Source of the DNA: Sulfitobacter undariae
Lineage (GTDB): Bacteria > Pseudomonadota > Alphaproteobacteria > Rhodobacterales > Rhodobacteraceae
Direction of reading: 5' to 3'
Length of the DNA: 64,000 nt
Assembly: GCF_014196805.1 (NCBI RefSeq)
Contig: NZ_JACIEI010000013.1
Location: forward strand, 1-64,000
Shown here: piece by piece, positions 14,451 to 22,999 of the stretch
How the letters are laid out: each line of letters starts with the position of its first letter
How positions within the stretch are numbered: the stretch's first letter is position 1
Made by a program: the position numbers and the translations under genes
Notes under the pieces: model-generated
Databases searched by the model: none
What the model was told of the DNA's origin: nothing
Seen by the model: the letters and a program-made list of their open reading frames with translations, nothing else

Positions 14451-16444
14451 TGGGCTATCTGACTTCCGCACATACTGTCATCACCTCTGCTATGGCCACT
14501 GCCATGATGCCGCCGCCACCTCCAGATATCACGCGCTGGTGTGAGGAGAACATCGAGTTTGACGAGCGTAGCCCGATGCCGGGGCCGTTCGATGCAACCC
14601 GCTTTGCGTTTCTGCGCAACATCCACAGCGCCCTGTCGCCGGAACATCCATGTCGCGAAGTGACGGTGCGCGGCTCGGCTCAGATCGGCAAAACGGTGTC
14701 CCTGATCAATCCGACCCTGGGTGCTTGGCACGCATACACGCCGCTGGACAGTCTCGTGGTGCATCCGACCACCTCGGCGGCGACAGAGTGGGTCAACAAT
14801 AAATGGAAGCCGATGCGTCGGCAGGCCACAAGCCTCAAGGAAACCTTTGGCGAGGGATTGGGCGGCGATCAGCGTGACAACACATTCAATCAGGAAACAC
14901 TGTCTCGCAACGGGTCGCTTAAGGTTGCTTCGGCGGGGTCTCCAGCAGATCTGACCGGCACAAGCCGCCGTCTGGTTATCATGGATGACGTCGCCAAATT
15001 CGACATGACGGACAAAGGCGATCCAGAGGCCCTGGCAGAAAGCCGTGCGTCTGGATTTGAAGACGCCAAGATCCTGCGTATCTCGACTGCGCTTATCAAA
15101 GGCACTTGTCGGATCAGTGCAGCCTATGCGCGCAGCGATCAGCGGCTGTTCCACTTGCCGTGTCCGCATTGTGGAAATTTTGCGCCGCTGACCTGGGAGA
15201 ACTTTGAAGCCAACATTGATCCTGAACGCCTCGGAGCGGCTTGCTTTTCCTGTGATGCGAACGGATGCATTATCACACACGGCCACAAAGAGCAGATGAT
15301 CGCGCATGGCCGATGGGTTGCACAGAACCCCCGCGGGGATCATCCGGGTTTTCACATTTGGCGGGCCTACGCACCCCAGAGGGATTGGGCGTCTATCGCG
15401 GTCGAGTATGCACGGCTCAAAGGCTGGACCCGAATTGATGGCAATATCGAAGGCGGCACGAAAAGCGCGGAAGCAGAGACCGAGCAGACCTTCTGGAACG
15501 ACGTTCTGGGCCTTCCGTATGAGACGGCCTCCGATGCGCCTGACTGGGAAGCGCTGCGCGACAGGACAGAGAAGGCGCAAGAACAGGAGAACGGTCTTGC
15601 CATTCTTGATCGTGGCGTCCTGCCTTCTCTTGGCGTGCTTGTCACTGCAGGGGTCGATTGTCAGGATGACCGGATTGAGGTGCATGTGAAGGCCTTTGGC
15701 CGCACACGCCAACGCTGGACAGTGGATTACATCGTCATTCCACACCACATCTCGACCGAGCAGGGCAGGGATGCGCTTGATGCGATCATGGCAAAGTTCT
15801 GGCGAACTGAGCTTGGCCTGGCCTATAAAATCGATTGTCTGGCCATCGATACCGGCGCGTATACTGACGATGTTTGGAACTGGGCCAAGCGGTACCCGTC
15901 AACGCGGGTTCTGTGCGTTAAAGGTTCCTCTTCGCAGAACGGCCCATTCATGGTTCCCATGAAGTTCGAAAGACGTAAAGACGGCAAAGCAAAGCGATTT
16001 CAGAAGCGGGGCTTCATTCTCAACGTCTCGATGATGAAAGGTAACTTCTATGCCTGGCTGAGGCAAACCGACCCGAGTGAGCGGGGTTTTTGCCACTTTG
16101 CGCGTGGTCTTGGGGATGAATTCTACCGGATGATCACATCAGAGGTGAAGATCCTCATACGCTCGCGCACCGGCACCACCACAGCCAAATGGGAACTGGC
16201 CGAGCCGGGACGCCGCAACGAAGCGCTCGACTGTGAACTCTATGCTGAAGCAGCGGCGCGGCGTCATGGCTGGGCCTCAATGACAGATGATCAATGGGAT
16301 GCTCTGGAAGCTGAACGCGGGGCCCCAGCCGCAGATAGTCAGGCCGATCTGTTCGACAATCAAACTGTATCTTCTCAATCCAAAAAGAAGGCAGCCCCCA
16401 AACGGCGCAGCCTGTCAGAGGTCTTAAATACCAATGCCGACTGA
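14450..16444 (+). CDS. Terminase large subunit, GpA family
   Basis: This 664-aa packaging motor and cos endonuclease belongs to the lambda gpA family. The ATPase has a Walker A GSAQIGKT at residues 75-82 and a Walker B LVIMDDVA near residues 174-181. A Cys cluster (LPCPHCGNFAPLTW, later CFSCDANGC) typical of GpA proteins follows. The C-terminal nuclease half includes GVDCQDDRIEVHVKAFGR and an Asp in AIDTGAYTDDVW. The length matches lambda gpA (641 aa). The ATG at 14450 is preceded by AAAGGGAGGC and overlaps the small subunit stop. Confidence 0.92.
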   Translation: MGYLTSAHTVITSAMATAMMPPPPPDITRWCEENIEFDERSPMPGPFDATRFAFLRNIHSALSPEHPCREVTVRGSAQIGKTVSLINPTLGAWHAYTPLDSLVVHPTTSAATEWVNNKWKPMRRQATSLKETFGEGLGGDQRDNTFNQETLSRNGSLKVASAGSPADLTGTSRRLVIMDDVAKFDMTDKGDPEALAESRASGFEDAKILRISTALIKGTCRISAAYARSDQRLFHLPCPHCGNFAPLTWENFEANIDPERLGAACFSCDANGCIITHGHKEQMIAHGRWVAQNPRGDHPGFHIWRAYAPQRDWASIAVEYARLKGWTRIDGNIEGGTKSAEAETEQTFWNDVLGLPYETASDAPDWEALRDRTEKAQEQENGLAILDRGVLPSLGVLVTAGVDCQDDRIEVHVKAFGRTRQRWTVDYIVIPHHISTEQGRDALDAIMAKFWRTELGLAYKIDCLAIDTGAYTDDVWNWAKRYPSTRVLCVKGSSSQNGPFMVPMKFERRKDGKAKRFQKRGFILNVSMMKGNFYAWLRQTDPSERGFCHFARGLGDEFYRMITSEVKILIRSRTGTTTAKWELAEPGRRNEALDCELYAEAAARRHGWASMTDDQWDALEAERGAPAADSQADLFDNQTVSSQSKKKAAPKRRSLSEVLNTNAD

Positions 16445-16655
16445 AACCGAAAAAAAGCAAGCGCGCCTCGATCAAGCCGAACAGGCCTTGCACGATTTAC
16501 TTACTGGCGAACAGGTTGTGCGCGTGGAGTATGACGGCGACATGCAGGAATACACCCGCACAACGGAACATCGGCTGCGAGCCTACATCCAAGAGTTGAA
16601 AATTGATTTAGGGTTGGTGGTGAAAAAGGCCCGGTCCCGGAGGGTCCTGTTTTGA
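16434..16655 (+). CDS. Head completion protein, gpW family
   Basis: This 73-aa protein is lambda gpW-like: an N-terminal helix (KKQARLDQAEQALHDLLTGE), a two-strand hairpin (VVRVEYDGDMQEYTRTT) and a second helix (EHRLRAYIQELKIDLGL). gpW plugs the filled head and forms the platform for tail joining. It overlaps the terminase end by 11 bases and the portal start by four. Position between gpA and portal is exactly as in lambda. Confidence 0.85.
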   Translation: MPTETEKKQARLDQAEQALHDLLTGEQVVRVEYDGDMQEYTRTTEHRLRAYIQELKIDLGLVVKKARSRRVLF

Positions 16656-18268
16656 GCAAACATTCATACCCGCGTGTGCGGGAAGGTTCGGTCAAATTCA
16701 AATCGCAAGAAGCCGCCGCTGCGGCGCGCGGTATGGGATTGTTTGGTTCGGCGCCATATGTTGCAGGCGACAGCCATGTTGAGACGATGCAGAGCTTCAA
16801 CCCTTCAAACTCCGCGGCTGATTCCGAAGTCCTGAATGGAAGAGACAAGGTTTCTGCCCGCACCCGTGATTTGTCGCGAAACAACGGCTGGGCTGCCGGT
16901 GCCATTACCAAAGAATGTGACAGCATCATCGGCGGTAATTTCCGCCCGTTCTTGAAGCCGGACTGGCGGTTGCTGGGATTATCCTCTGAATGGGCCAAAG
17001 ATTTCAAGGAAGAGGTAGAAGGCCGCTGGGGGAATTATGCGGATGACCCCCGCAAGTTTGGCGACACAACGCGCAGCCAATCCATGTCGCAGATGTTTGG
17101 CACTGCCTATCGCAGCTATGTGGTGGAAGGGGAGGCTATCGCGCTGGTCAACTGGCGACGCATGCGTCCAACCAAAACAACGTTGCGCATTGTTGATCCG
17201 GATTTGTTGTGCAATCCCATGGATGCAGCAGATCAAAAGCACCAGCGTGGTGGTATTGATCTAAGCCGTGATGGTGTGGCGCAAGCTTATCACTTCCGGC
17301 AGGGGCACCCCGGTTCGGCGTGGGCTGACGTTGGCGGGATGACGTGGAAGCGGATCGGTCGCGAGGGTCAAAACGGGCGTCCACAAGTCATCCACTTCTA
17401 TGACAAGCTGCGCGATGGGCAGACGCGGGGTATCTCGCGCATGGCACCGATTGTCGAAACACTGCGCATGGAGCAGCAGTATTCGAAAGTCGAGCTGCAA
17501 GCGGCTGTGATCAATGCTGTCCTTGCAGCATTTATCCGCTCGCCCATGGGGCCGGACATGATCGACGAAATGTTCGGTGAAGGTGACGGCAGTGCCGTTC
17601 TGGACATGAATGTCGATCGGCAAAAATTCTACGGTGACAATGGCGGCATCAAGATCGGCGGCGCGCGCCTGTCGATGCTTTATCCAAACGATGAGATTGG
17701 CATGGTCCCAACGGCGCGGCCTTCTGCCCAGTTTGCGGATTTCGAGGGAGCCATTTTGCGCCAAATCGCATCCGGCATCGGCATGTCTTACGAGCAGCTG
17801 GCCAGCGACTGGAGCAAGACCAACTATTCAAGCGCGCGCGCCGCGATGATCGAGATTTGGCGGGGATGGACAGCCAAGCGCACGGCGTTTGCGCAAGGTT
17901 TCTGCCAGCCGTTCTTTATGGCGTGGCTGGAGGAGATGATCATGGATGGTCATATCAAGATTCCCAATGGCGCGCCGGAATTCTATTCCCACTGGCCTGC
18001 CTATGCCCGCGCCAAATGGATCGGCCCCGGCAAAGGTTTTGTGGATCCCGTCAAGGAAGCACAGGCAGCGGCACTGCGCGTCAGCCTCGGGCTATCGACG
18101 CTGGAAGAAGAAGCCGCCGAGCTGACCGGCTCCGACTGGTCAGACAATATCGAGCAGATCAAATCGGAAATGAACGACATGCCGGAAGGAACCTTGCATC
18201 CGATGGCAGAAAAGTTCGCCAAATTGCTCGGGAATACCAGCGACAACCAAACGCGCTCCGAGGACTGA
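16652..18268 (+). CDS. Portal protein, lambda gpB family
   Basis: This 538-aa portal forms the dodecameric channel at one head vertex through which DNA enters. Family hallmarks are visible: ARTRDLSRNNGWAAGAITKE near residue 70, the stem-region motif SDWSKTNYSSARAAMIEIWR near residue 390, and the flanking FCQPFFMAWLEEMIM helix. The length is close to lambda gpB (533 aa). The TTG start is coupled to the gpW stop, and the protease/scaffold gene follows four bases later. Confidence 0.92.
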   Translation: MSKHSYPRVREGSVKFKSQEAAAAARGMGLFGSAPYVAGDSHVETMQSFNPSNSAADSEVLNGRDKVSARTRDLSRNNGWAAGAITKECDSIIGGNFRPFLKPDWRLLGLSSEWAKDFKEEVEGRWGNYADDPRKFGDTTRSQSMSQMFGTAYRSYVVEGEAIALVNWRRMRPTKTTLRIVDPDLLCNPMDAADQKHQRGGIDLSRDGVAQAYHFRQGHPGSAWADVGGMTWKRIGREGQNGRPQVIHFYDKLRDGQTRGISRMAPIVETLRMEQQYSKVELQAAVINAVLAAFIRSPMGPDMIDEMFGEGDGSAVLDMNVDRQKFYGDNGGIKIGGARLSMLYPNDEIGMVPTARPSAQFADFEGAILRQIASGIGMSYEQLASDWSKTNYSSARAAMIEIWRGWTAKRTAFAQGFCQPFFMAWLEEMIMDGHIKIPNGAPEFYSHWPAYARAKWIGPGKGFVDPVKEAQAAALRVSLGLSTLEEEAAELTGSDWSDNIEQIKSEMNDMPEGTLHPMAEKFAKLLGNTSDNQTRSED

Positions 18269-18272
18269 CATC

Positions 18273-19625
18273 ATGAACTATCCCAACATTGCCTCGCGTG
18301 TGTTTCACACGCCGCTTCTTGCTGCGCCATCGAAAGCTATATCGTTTGTGCAGGGGCTTGGCCCGCGCATCCTTGGCCATGATGTTGTGATCGAAGGAGT
18401 TGAGGGGCATTTGGAGGTGCCGCCAACGCGCGGTCCGCAAATTTCGCTTCTGGATGACCGGGTGGGCGAACAAATCCGGAATGGCCGCGCGGAGCCGTTT
18501 CGGTTGATCGATGGAGTTGCTGTGATCGCTGTCACCGGCACATTGATCCATCGCGGCTCGTGGGTTGGCAGCTATTCAGGTGAGACTTCCTATGAGGGAC
18601 TGGCCGCGCAAATCGAAGCCGCGGCGGAGTCCCGACAGGTTCGCGGAATTGCATTGGAGATCGACAGCTACGGCGGTCAGGTATCCGGGTGTTTCGATCT
18701 GGCGGATTTGATCCGTGAAGTGCGTCAGGATAAACCTGTTCACGCCTTTGTCTGTGATCACGCCTATTCAGCAGCCTACGCTATCGCGTCACAGGCTTCG
18801 CGTATCATCATGTCCAGAACGGGCGGGGCGGGATCGATTGGGGTCATCTGTCTGCATCAGGATCACAGCGCCCGCCTGGAAGGCAGCGGCGTTAAGGTCT
18901 CGGTGATCTCGGCTGGAGCCCATAAGGCCGATGAAAATCCATTCGCGCCATTACCGGAGTCCGTTCGCGCGGATATGGAGGCACAATGCCAGTATCTGCG
19001 CCAGATATTTGCGGACACTGTTGGGAACGGTCGGGGGGGGGCACTGACCGCGCAAGCCGCACTGGAGACAGAGGCGCGCTGCTTTATCGGACAACAGGCA
19101 TTTGACGCGGGGCTGGTTGATGAAGTCGCCAACCCGCGCGATGCGTTCGAGCGTTTTGTCGCTCAAATCAATGGCCGGATAGACAGTCCGTCCGCTTTTT
19201 CATCAAACCAAGGAGGGGGCAATCCCATGACAGACAAGACCACAGCGCCGAAAGTGGCGGAACCTGAAATCGTTACACCGGTTGCTACTGCACCAGCGGA
19301 AGCTCCGGCACCTGCGCCCGTTGCGCAAACTGCACCAGCACAACCATCGGCATCCGAAGAGCGCGCCCGGATCGGCGCCATTTTGAACTGCGAAGAGGCG
19401 AAAGGTCGCGAAGATCTGGCAAAGAGCTTTGCTTTTGACAGCGATATGGACGCCGAAACCGCAAAGAAACATCTGGGCGCTGCGCCAAAGGCAGCTGCTG
19501 CGCAGACCCTGTCCGCATCTATGGACGCCAACGCAGGGGAGGCTGACCTCGATATGCCAGCGGAAGAAGCCAACACATCCTCGAACCCTGTCAAGGACGC
19601 GCAGCGGTCCCGCCGCGCCAGCTGA
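18273..19625 (+). CDS. Head maturation protease with scaffold tail (gpC-like, S49)
   Basis: This 450-aa protein is a serine protease of the S49/SppA family that processes the prohead. The catalytic pair is Ser166 in HAYSAAYAIA and Lys218 in AHKADENPF, the Ser/Lys dyad of this family; the oxyanion region is LEIDSYGGQVSG. From about residue 318 the sequence turns into a low-complexity Ala/Pro/Glu-rich scaffold. That tail can be made separately from an internal start at 19227, as lambda C makes Nu3. Confidence 0.9.
   Translation: MNYPNIASRVFHTPLLAAPSKAISFVQGLGPRILGHDVVIEGVEGHLEVPPTRGPQISLLDDRVGEQIRNGRAEPFRLIDGVAVIAVTGTLIHRGSWVGSYSGETSYEGLAAQIEAAAESRQVRGIALEIDSYGGQVSGCFDLADLIREVRQDKPVHAFVCDHAYSAAYAIASQASRIIMSRTGGAGSIGVICLHQDHSARLEGSGVKVSVISAGAHKADENPFAPLPESVRADMEAQCQYLRQIFADTVGNGRGGALTAQAALETEARCFIGQQAFDAGLVDEVANPRDAFERFVAQINGRIDSPSAFSSNQGGGNPMTDKTTAPKVAEPEIVTPVATAPAEAPAPAPVAQTAPAQPSASEERARIGAILNCEEAKGREDLAKSFAFDSDMDAETAKKHLGAAPKAAAAQTLSASMDANAGEADLDMPAEEANTSSNPVKDAQRSRRAS
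19227..19625 (+). CDS. Internal-start scaffold protein (Nu3-like)
   Basis: An ATG in frame with the protease gene (codon 319) is preceded by AAGGAGGGGGC, the strongest ribosome-binding site in the neighbourhood. It would give a 132-aa product starting MTDKTTAPKVAEPEIV. The product is Ala/Pro/Glu-rich, with a conserved-looking middle (ASEERARIGAILNCEEAKGR) and a basic tail, fitting a scaffold. In lambda the scaffold Nu3 is encoded in the same way inside gene C. Confidence 0.75.
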   Translation: MTDKTTAPKVAEPEIVTPVATAPAEAPAPAPVAQTAPAQPSASEERARIGAILNCEEAKGREDLAKSFAFDSDMDAETAKKHLGAAPKAAAAQTLSASMDANAGEADLDMPAEEANTSSNPVKDAQRSRRAS

Positions 19626-19678
19626 CCTCTGGCGCGAACGTTCGCTGCCAATCACCCATTTTTTAAGGAGACTGAGAC

Positions 19679-20050
19679 ATGCCATCATTGACAGAGGGCA
19701 AAACGCCCGGTGACTTCATGCTGTTCGAAGAGGACAGTTTTTACAGCCGCGAAGAGGCGATCATTGCCGCTGGTGCGGATCTCGAACCGGGCACGGTCTT
19801 GGGAAAGATTACCGTATCCGGCAAGTATGTGGCCTGCGATCACACAGCAACGGACGGGTCCGAAGTTGCCAGTGCTGTGCTCTATAAACCCGCGCCGGCA
19901 GCTTTGGCTGATGTCACTGGTGCGGTCGTTATCGCGCGTCAGGCGCAAGTGCGTCGCGGCGGGCTGTCGTTCGATGCGGCATTCACAACAGAACTCCAGC
20001 GCGACGGCGCTGTGGATGAACTGAAGGCTGTTGGCATCGTCGCCATCTAA
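19679..20050 (+). CDS. Head decoration protein (gpD-like)
   Basis: This 123-aa protein trims and stabilises the expanded capsid. It has the features of the lambda gpD family: the N-terminal arm, EPGTVLGKITVSGKYVACDH, the middle SAVLYKPAPAALADVTGAVV, and the hydrophobic end ELKAVGIVAI. It lies between scaffold and major capsid genes as in lambda. An AAGGAGACTGAGAC-type ribosome-binding site precedes the ATG, suggesting high expression. A palindrome GCGAACGTTCGC (19634-19645) sits just upstream. Confidence 0.88.
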   Translation: MPSLTEGKTPGDFMLFEEDSFYSREEAIIAAGADLEPGTVLGKITVSGKYVACDHTATDGSEVASAVLYKPAPAALADVTGAVVIARQAQVRRGGLSFDAAFTTELQRDGAVDELKAVGIVAI

Positions 20051-20110
20051 GCCACAACCGCGCGCACAGGTCGCGCACCAGCAACCAATCTACCAGAGAG
20101 GAGCCGTTTC

Positions 20111-21148
20111 ATGGCCCATATCGATATCTTCAGAAACGACGCATTCCGGGCCATCGAGCTTTCGGAAGCGGTTCGTGACGTCCCAAACATGTGGGGCGAA
20201 ATCGGCGAAATGGGGATTTTTGTTCCCAAGCCCATTCGCGGCGTGGATTTTTCCATCGAGCTTCAGAACGGTCACCTTCAGCTGGTGCAGTCGTCGATGC
20301 GCGGCACGCCTGTTCCAGGACAGCCGCGCGGCAAGCGCAAACTGCGGAAATTCAGCACGGCACGTTTTGCGCTTAAATCCAAGATCACAGCGGATGACAT
20401 TGACGGCATTCGCGCCTTTGGTTCCGAGACTGAGCTGAAACAGGTCGCAGGTGAAGTGGCTGACCGTCAGGAAGAACTGCGTGGCAGTACCGATGTGACA
20501 CGCGAATATCTGCGTGCCGGCGCTTTGCAAGGCATGGTGTTGGATGCGGACGGCAGCGAACTTTTGGACCTGCATGACGAATTCAGCATTACCCGCAAAT
20601 CTGTCGACTTTGTTTTTGGCACCGATGCGACCGATATTGGCGCAAAAGCAAAAGAGGTCGAGCGCCACATTAAACTCAATCTGCGCGGCGATGTTTCGAA
20701 CGGCGTCGGTTGTTTGATGCACCCTGAATTTGCTGACAAGCTGGAATCACATCCTGATTTCAAGGAACGGTACAAATACTACCAGAACGAAAACGGCGGG
20801 GACCCGCTGCGCGACTCGACGTCGAAGGGGTTCCTGTTCAAAGGCATCTGGTGGAAAGAATACCTCGCTGAAGCGGGCGTGCCGCAGGAAGACGGCACCG
20901 TGATCACGCGCAGCTTCATCCCATCAGCGAAAGCCCAATTCTATCCGATGGGTACGCGCCAGACCTTCCGTCAGTTCAATGGCTCGCCTGACTATATGGG
21001 TATGACCAACATGCCGGGTCAGGAATTCTACTCCAAGGTCCATCCGGACCGTCAGGAGGACCGCTTTGTCGACGTTGAAGTCATGATGCAGACCATGCCG
21101 ATCTGCATGCGCCCCGCTGTTTTGGTCGAGGGACGCACCTCGAACTAA
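20111..21148 (+). CDS. Major capsid protein (gpE family)
   Basis: This 345-aa shell protein is of the lambda gpE/HK97-fold family (lambda gpE 341 aa). The N-terminal segment MAHIDIFRNDAFRAIELSEA and the core RGTPVPGQPRGKRKLRKFST are family-like, and the C-terminal YPMGTRQTFRQFNGSPDYMG is a strong match to gpE-type ends. GAGAGGAGCC lies before the ATG. A terminator follows at 21172, which may keep capsid mRNA high relative to the downstream tail genes. Confidence 0.92.
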   Translation: MAHIDIFRNDAFRAIELSEAVRDVPNMWGEIGEMGIFVPKPIRGVDFSIELQNGHLQLVQSSMRGTPVPGQPRGKRKLRKFSTARFALKSKITADDIDGIRAFGSETELKQVAGEVADRQEELRGSTDVTREYLRAGALQGMVLDADGSELLDLHDEFSITRKSVDFVFGTDATDIGAKAKEVERHIKLNLRGDVSNGVGCLMHPEFADKLESHPDFKERYKYYQNENGGDPLRDSTSKGFLFKGIWWKEYLAEAGVPQEDGTVITRSFIPSAKAQFYPMGTRQTFRQFNGSPDYMGMTNMPGQEFYSKVHPDRQEDRFVDVEVMMQTMPICMRPAVLVEGRTSN

Positions 21149-21171
21149 GGCTGCTTGTTTGGCGGTATAGC

Positions 21172-21198
21172 AGCGGCGCCCATTCGGGCGCCGCTTTT
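21172..21198 (+). terminator. Terminator after the capsid gene
   Basis: AGCGGCGCCC (21172-21181) and GGGCGCCGCT (21186-21195) form a perfect 10-bp stem with a four-base loop, followed by TTT. It lies inside the late operon, so it is likely partial or antiterminated and shapes the capsid-to-tail expression ratio. Confidence 0.7.
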
Positions 21199-21225
21199 GT
21201 TTTCAAAATAGACAGAGGAAATGAG

Positions 21226-21579
21226 ATGGCCCAGAAGAAAGACCGTTTGGTCAAAGTGACGAAAGAGTTCACATATAAGATGGATGACATCCGCCAGCGG
21301 ACTTTGCCTGCCGGTTGGAAGGGCAGCGTGCCAGCGGATGTTGCCCGCCGGTTGGAGGCAGAGGGTTGTGGAAAAACCGACACATCCGGTGAGGCTGCAT
21401 CTGATTTGCGCGAGCAGGCGGACAAAGAAGCTGCGGATGCCGCCGAAAAAGCTGCAGCAGCCGCAGAGGCTATGGCTGGACCAGCCGCAAAGGCCAAGGC
21501 TGATACTAACACAAAGACAGTGGGGGAACCGGCTGCAAACGCAGAAGCCGGTGGTGCCGCGAAGCAGGTGGACACCTAA
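21226..21579 (+). CDS. DNA packaging/head accessory protein (FI-like)
   Basis: This 117-aa protein holds the place of lambda FI, between major capsid and FII. It has a basic N-terminal domain (KDRLVKVTKEFTYKMDDIRQ ... DVARRLEAEGCG) and a long Ala/Lys/Glu helical tail (DKEAADAAEKAAAAAEAM). FI stimulates docking of terminase-bound DNA to proheads. The identity is based on position and composition more than motif. GAGGAAATGAG precedes the ATG. Confidence 0.5.
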   Translation: MAQKKDRLVKVTKEFTYKMDDIRQRTLPAGWKGSVPADVARRLEAEGCGKTDTSGEAASDLREQADKEAADAAEKAAAAAEAMAGPAAKAKADTNTKTVGEPAANAEAGGAAKQVDT

Positions 21580-21582
21580 GCG

Positions 21583-21894
21583 ATGCCCGCTTTCAGGCGC
21601 GCGGTCGATACCCAGTTCAAAAGACTGGGTATCAGCGCCGTCCTCGATCCAGACGGTGCGGCACTGGACGTTCTTGTCCTTCCGAGCCAGCCGGATGAAA
21701 TGGTGCGTATGGGGTCGATGCAGATCCTCGATGAGACCGGCGTTTTCGAAATACGGATTGCCGACTTTACAGGCTACGGGAACGGCACTTTGCTCAACCT
21801 ATCCGGGGTTCTGCGGAAAGTGCAGTCGCACCGTGTTGCGGACCGTAGACGTCTTAAGACGCGACTTGATACAATCGAGGTGGCCGCACCATGA
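21583..21894 (+). CDS. Head-tail joining protein (FII-like)
   Basis: This 103-aa protein fits the lambda FII head-tail attachment family: small, beta-rich, with PAFRRAVDTQFKRLGISAVL and the late FTGYGNGTLLNLSGVLRKVQ. FII sits on gpW at the base of the head and forms the tail-binding surface. Its stop overlaps the next start (ATGA). It lies in the lambda order between the FI-like and Z-like genes. Confidence 0.72.
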   Translation: MPAFRRAVDTQFKRLGISAVLDPDGAALDVLVLPSQPDEMVRMGSMQILDETGVFEIRIADFTGYGNGTLLNLSGVLRKVQSHRVADRRRLKTRLDTIEVAAP

Positions 21895-22559
21895 GCCGCC
21901 TGAATGCTGCTTTGGAAGGCAACCTTGAACGCTTCATGGCTGAAGAGCTTGCGGATCTGGAGGTTGCGGTCACCAAAGGCATGCATAATGCTGCGGAGAC
22001 TCTTAAAAATGAATTACGAGCGGATGTTGTTCAGGCTGGGCTTGGGCGTCGTCTTTCAAATTCGTGGCGACTGAACCGTTATCCGGGAAGCGGGCATTCA
22101 TTGGGCGCAGCTGCGACTGTGTCCACAAAAGCTCCGCATCTTATCGACGCCTTTGAAAATGGTGTCACGATCCGCTCTTCAAATGGTTTGTGGCTGGCAA
22201 TCCCGACCGAATCTGCTCCGAAGTTCGGGACTGGCAGGAAGCCGTTGACCCCTTCCAACTTCCCTGAATTCCGCTTTGGGAAGTTGCGATTTGTGTACCG
22301 GCCGTCGGGGGTGTCGCTGTTGGTCGTCGATGGCTTGAGGCAGTCAACGGGTAAACGTGGTGGGTATGCGCAGGCCCGAAGCAAGAGGGCCCGCGAGACC
22401 GGATACGGCACTGTCACGGTCCCGATGTTCTTTCTTGTCCGTCAAGTGCGCCTGAAAAAGAGGCTGCGCGTCAGACAGATTGCAGATGGCAAAAGCCGTG
22501 AACTTGTCGCTGCAATTGACCGCGAAATTCGGTTTTCAGATCAAAAAGGGCATCGATAA
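21891..22559 (+). CDS. Tail completion protein (gpZ position)
   Basis: This 222-aa protein lies where lambda has gpZ, which prepares tails for head joining. Its N-terminal helices (RLNAALEGNLERFMAEELAD and a following amphipathic helix) and beta-rich centre with exposed basic residues (RLSNSWRLNRYPGSGHSLGA) match the general style of gpZ-like and alphaproteobacterial phage tail-completion proteins of unknown-function families. Coupled to neighbours by ATGA and TAATG overlaps. Confidence 0.6.
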   Translation: MSRLNAALEGNLERFMAEELADLEVAVTKGMHNAAETLKNELRADVVQAGLGRRLSNSWRLNRYPGSGHSLGAAATVSTKAPHLIDAFENGVTIRSSNGLWLAIPTESAPKFGTGRKPLTPSNFPEFRFGKLRFVYRPSGVSLLVVDGLRQSTGKRGGYAQARSKRARETGYGTVTVPMFFLVRQVRLKKRLRVRQIADGKSRELVAAIDREIRFSDQKGHR

Positions 22560-22999
22560 TGCTGGGAAGACATGAATCGGTCATTGCGGGTCTCATGACG
22601 GCGCTTGCTGCGCATCCGGTGCCGGTGTCGCGTCAGGACGAACTGCCCCGTACCTGCCCACCTGACGGAATTCTGAACATTGTGCCGCAAGACCCGGTAG
22701 AAACCGGCTTTCGCCTCGGCACGGGGCGGCGTGAGTGGCAGCGGCCTGTTGATCTCGAGATGGTGGTCCAGGGCGCGACGAATGCCGAACGTACAGTTGC
22801 GATTGATGCGTTGGCGGGTGTCGTTGGCGCGTTGCTGACCGGCAGCAATCTGGATGGACTGGTCGACTACATCGACATGAGCGCACCGCAGCAATCCAGC
22901 GATGTCCCTATGGAGGGGGCGGAAAGTCTGCTCGGGTCGGTCATCGTGATCACGCTTTTTTACGAAACTTCAATCAATCCTATGGAGATACAGACATGA
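22559..22999 (+). CDS. Tail terminator (gpU-like)
   Basis: This 146-aa protein lies directly before the tail tube gene, the lambda U position. The sequence LMTALAAHPVPVSRQDELPR then an alpha/beta fold ending in ESLLGSVIVITLFYETSINP is consistent with minor tail proteins of the U family that cap the tube and stop polymerisation. It overlaps both neighbours (TAATG and ATGA). Assigned by size, fold pattern and synteny. Confidence 0.65.
   Translation: MLGRHESVIAGLMTALAAHPVPVSRQDELPRTCPPDGILNIVPQDPVETGFRLGTGRREWQRPVDLEMVVQGATNAERTVAIDALAGVVGALLTGSNLDGLVDYIDMSAPQQSSDVPMEGAESLLGSVIVITLFYETSINPMEIQT

Noticed and set aside
14384-15748. Long open frame (454 codons) on the minus strand across the terminase gene
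   Set aside because: It is fully antisense to the well-supported GpA terminase, lacks any recognisable domain, and its composition (Arg, His and Cys rich) is that of a shadow frame.
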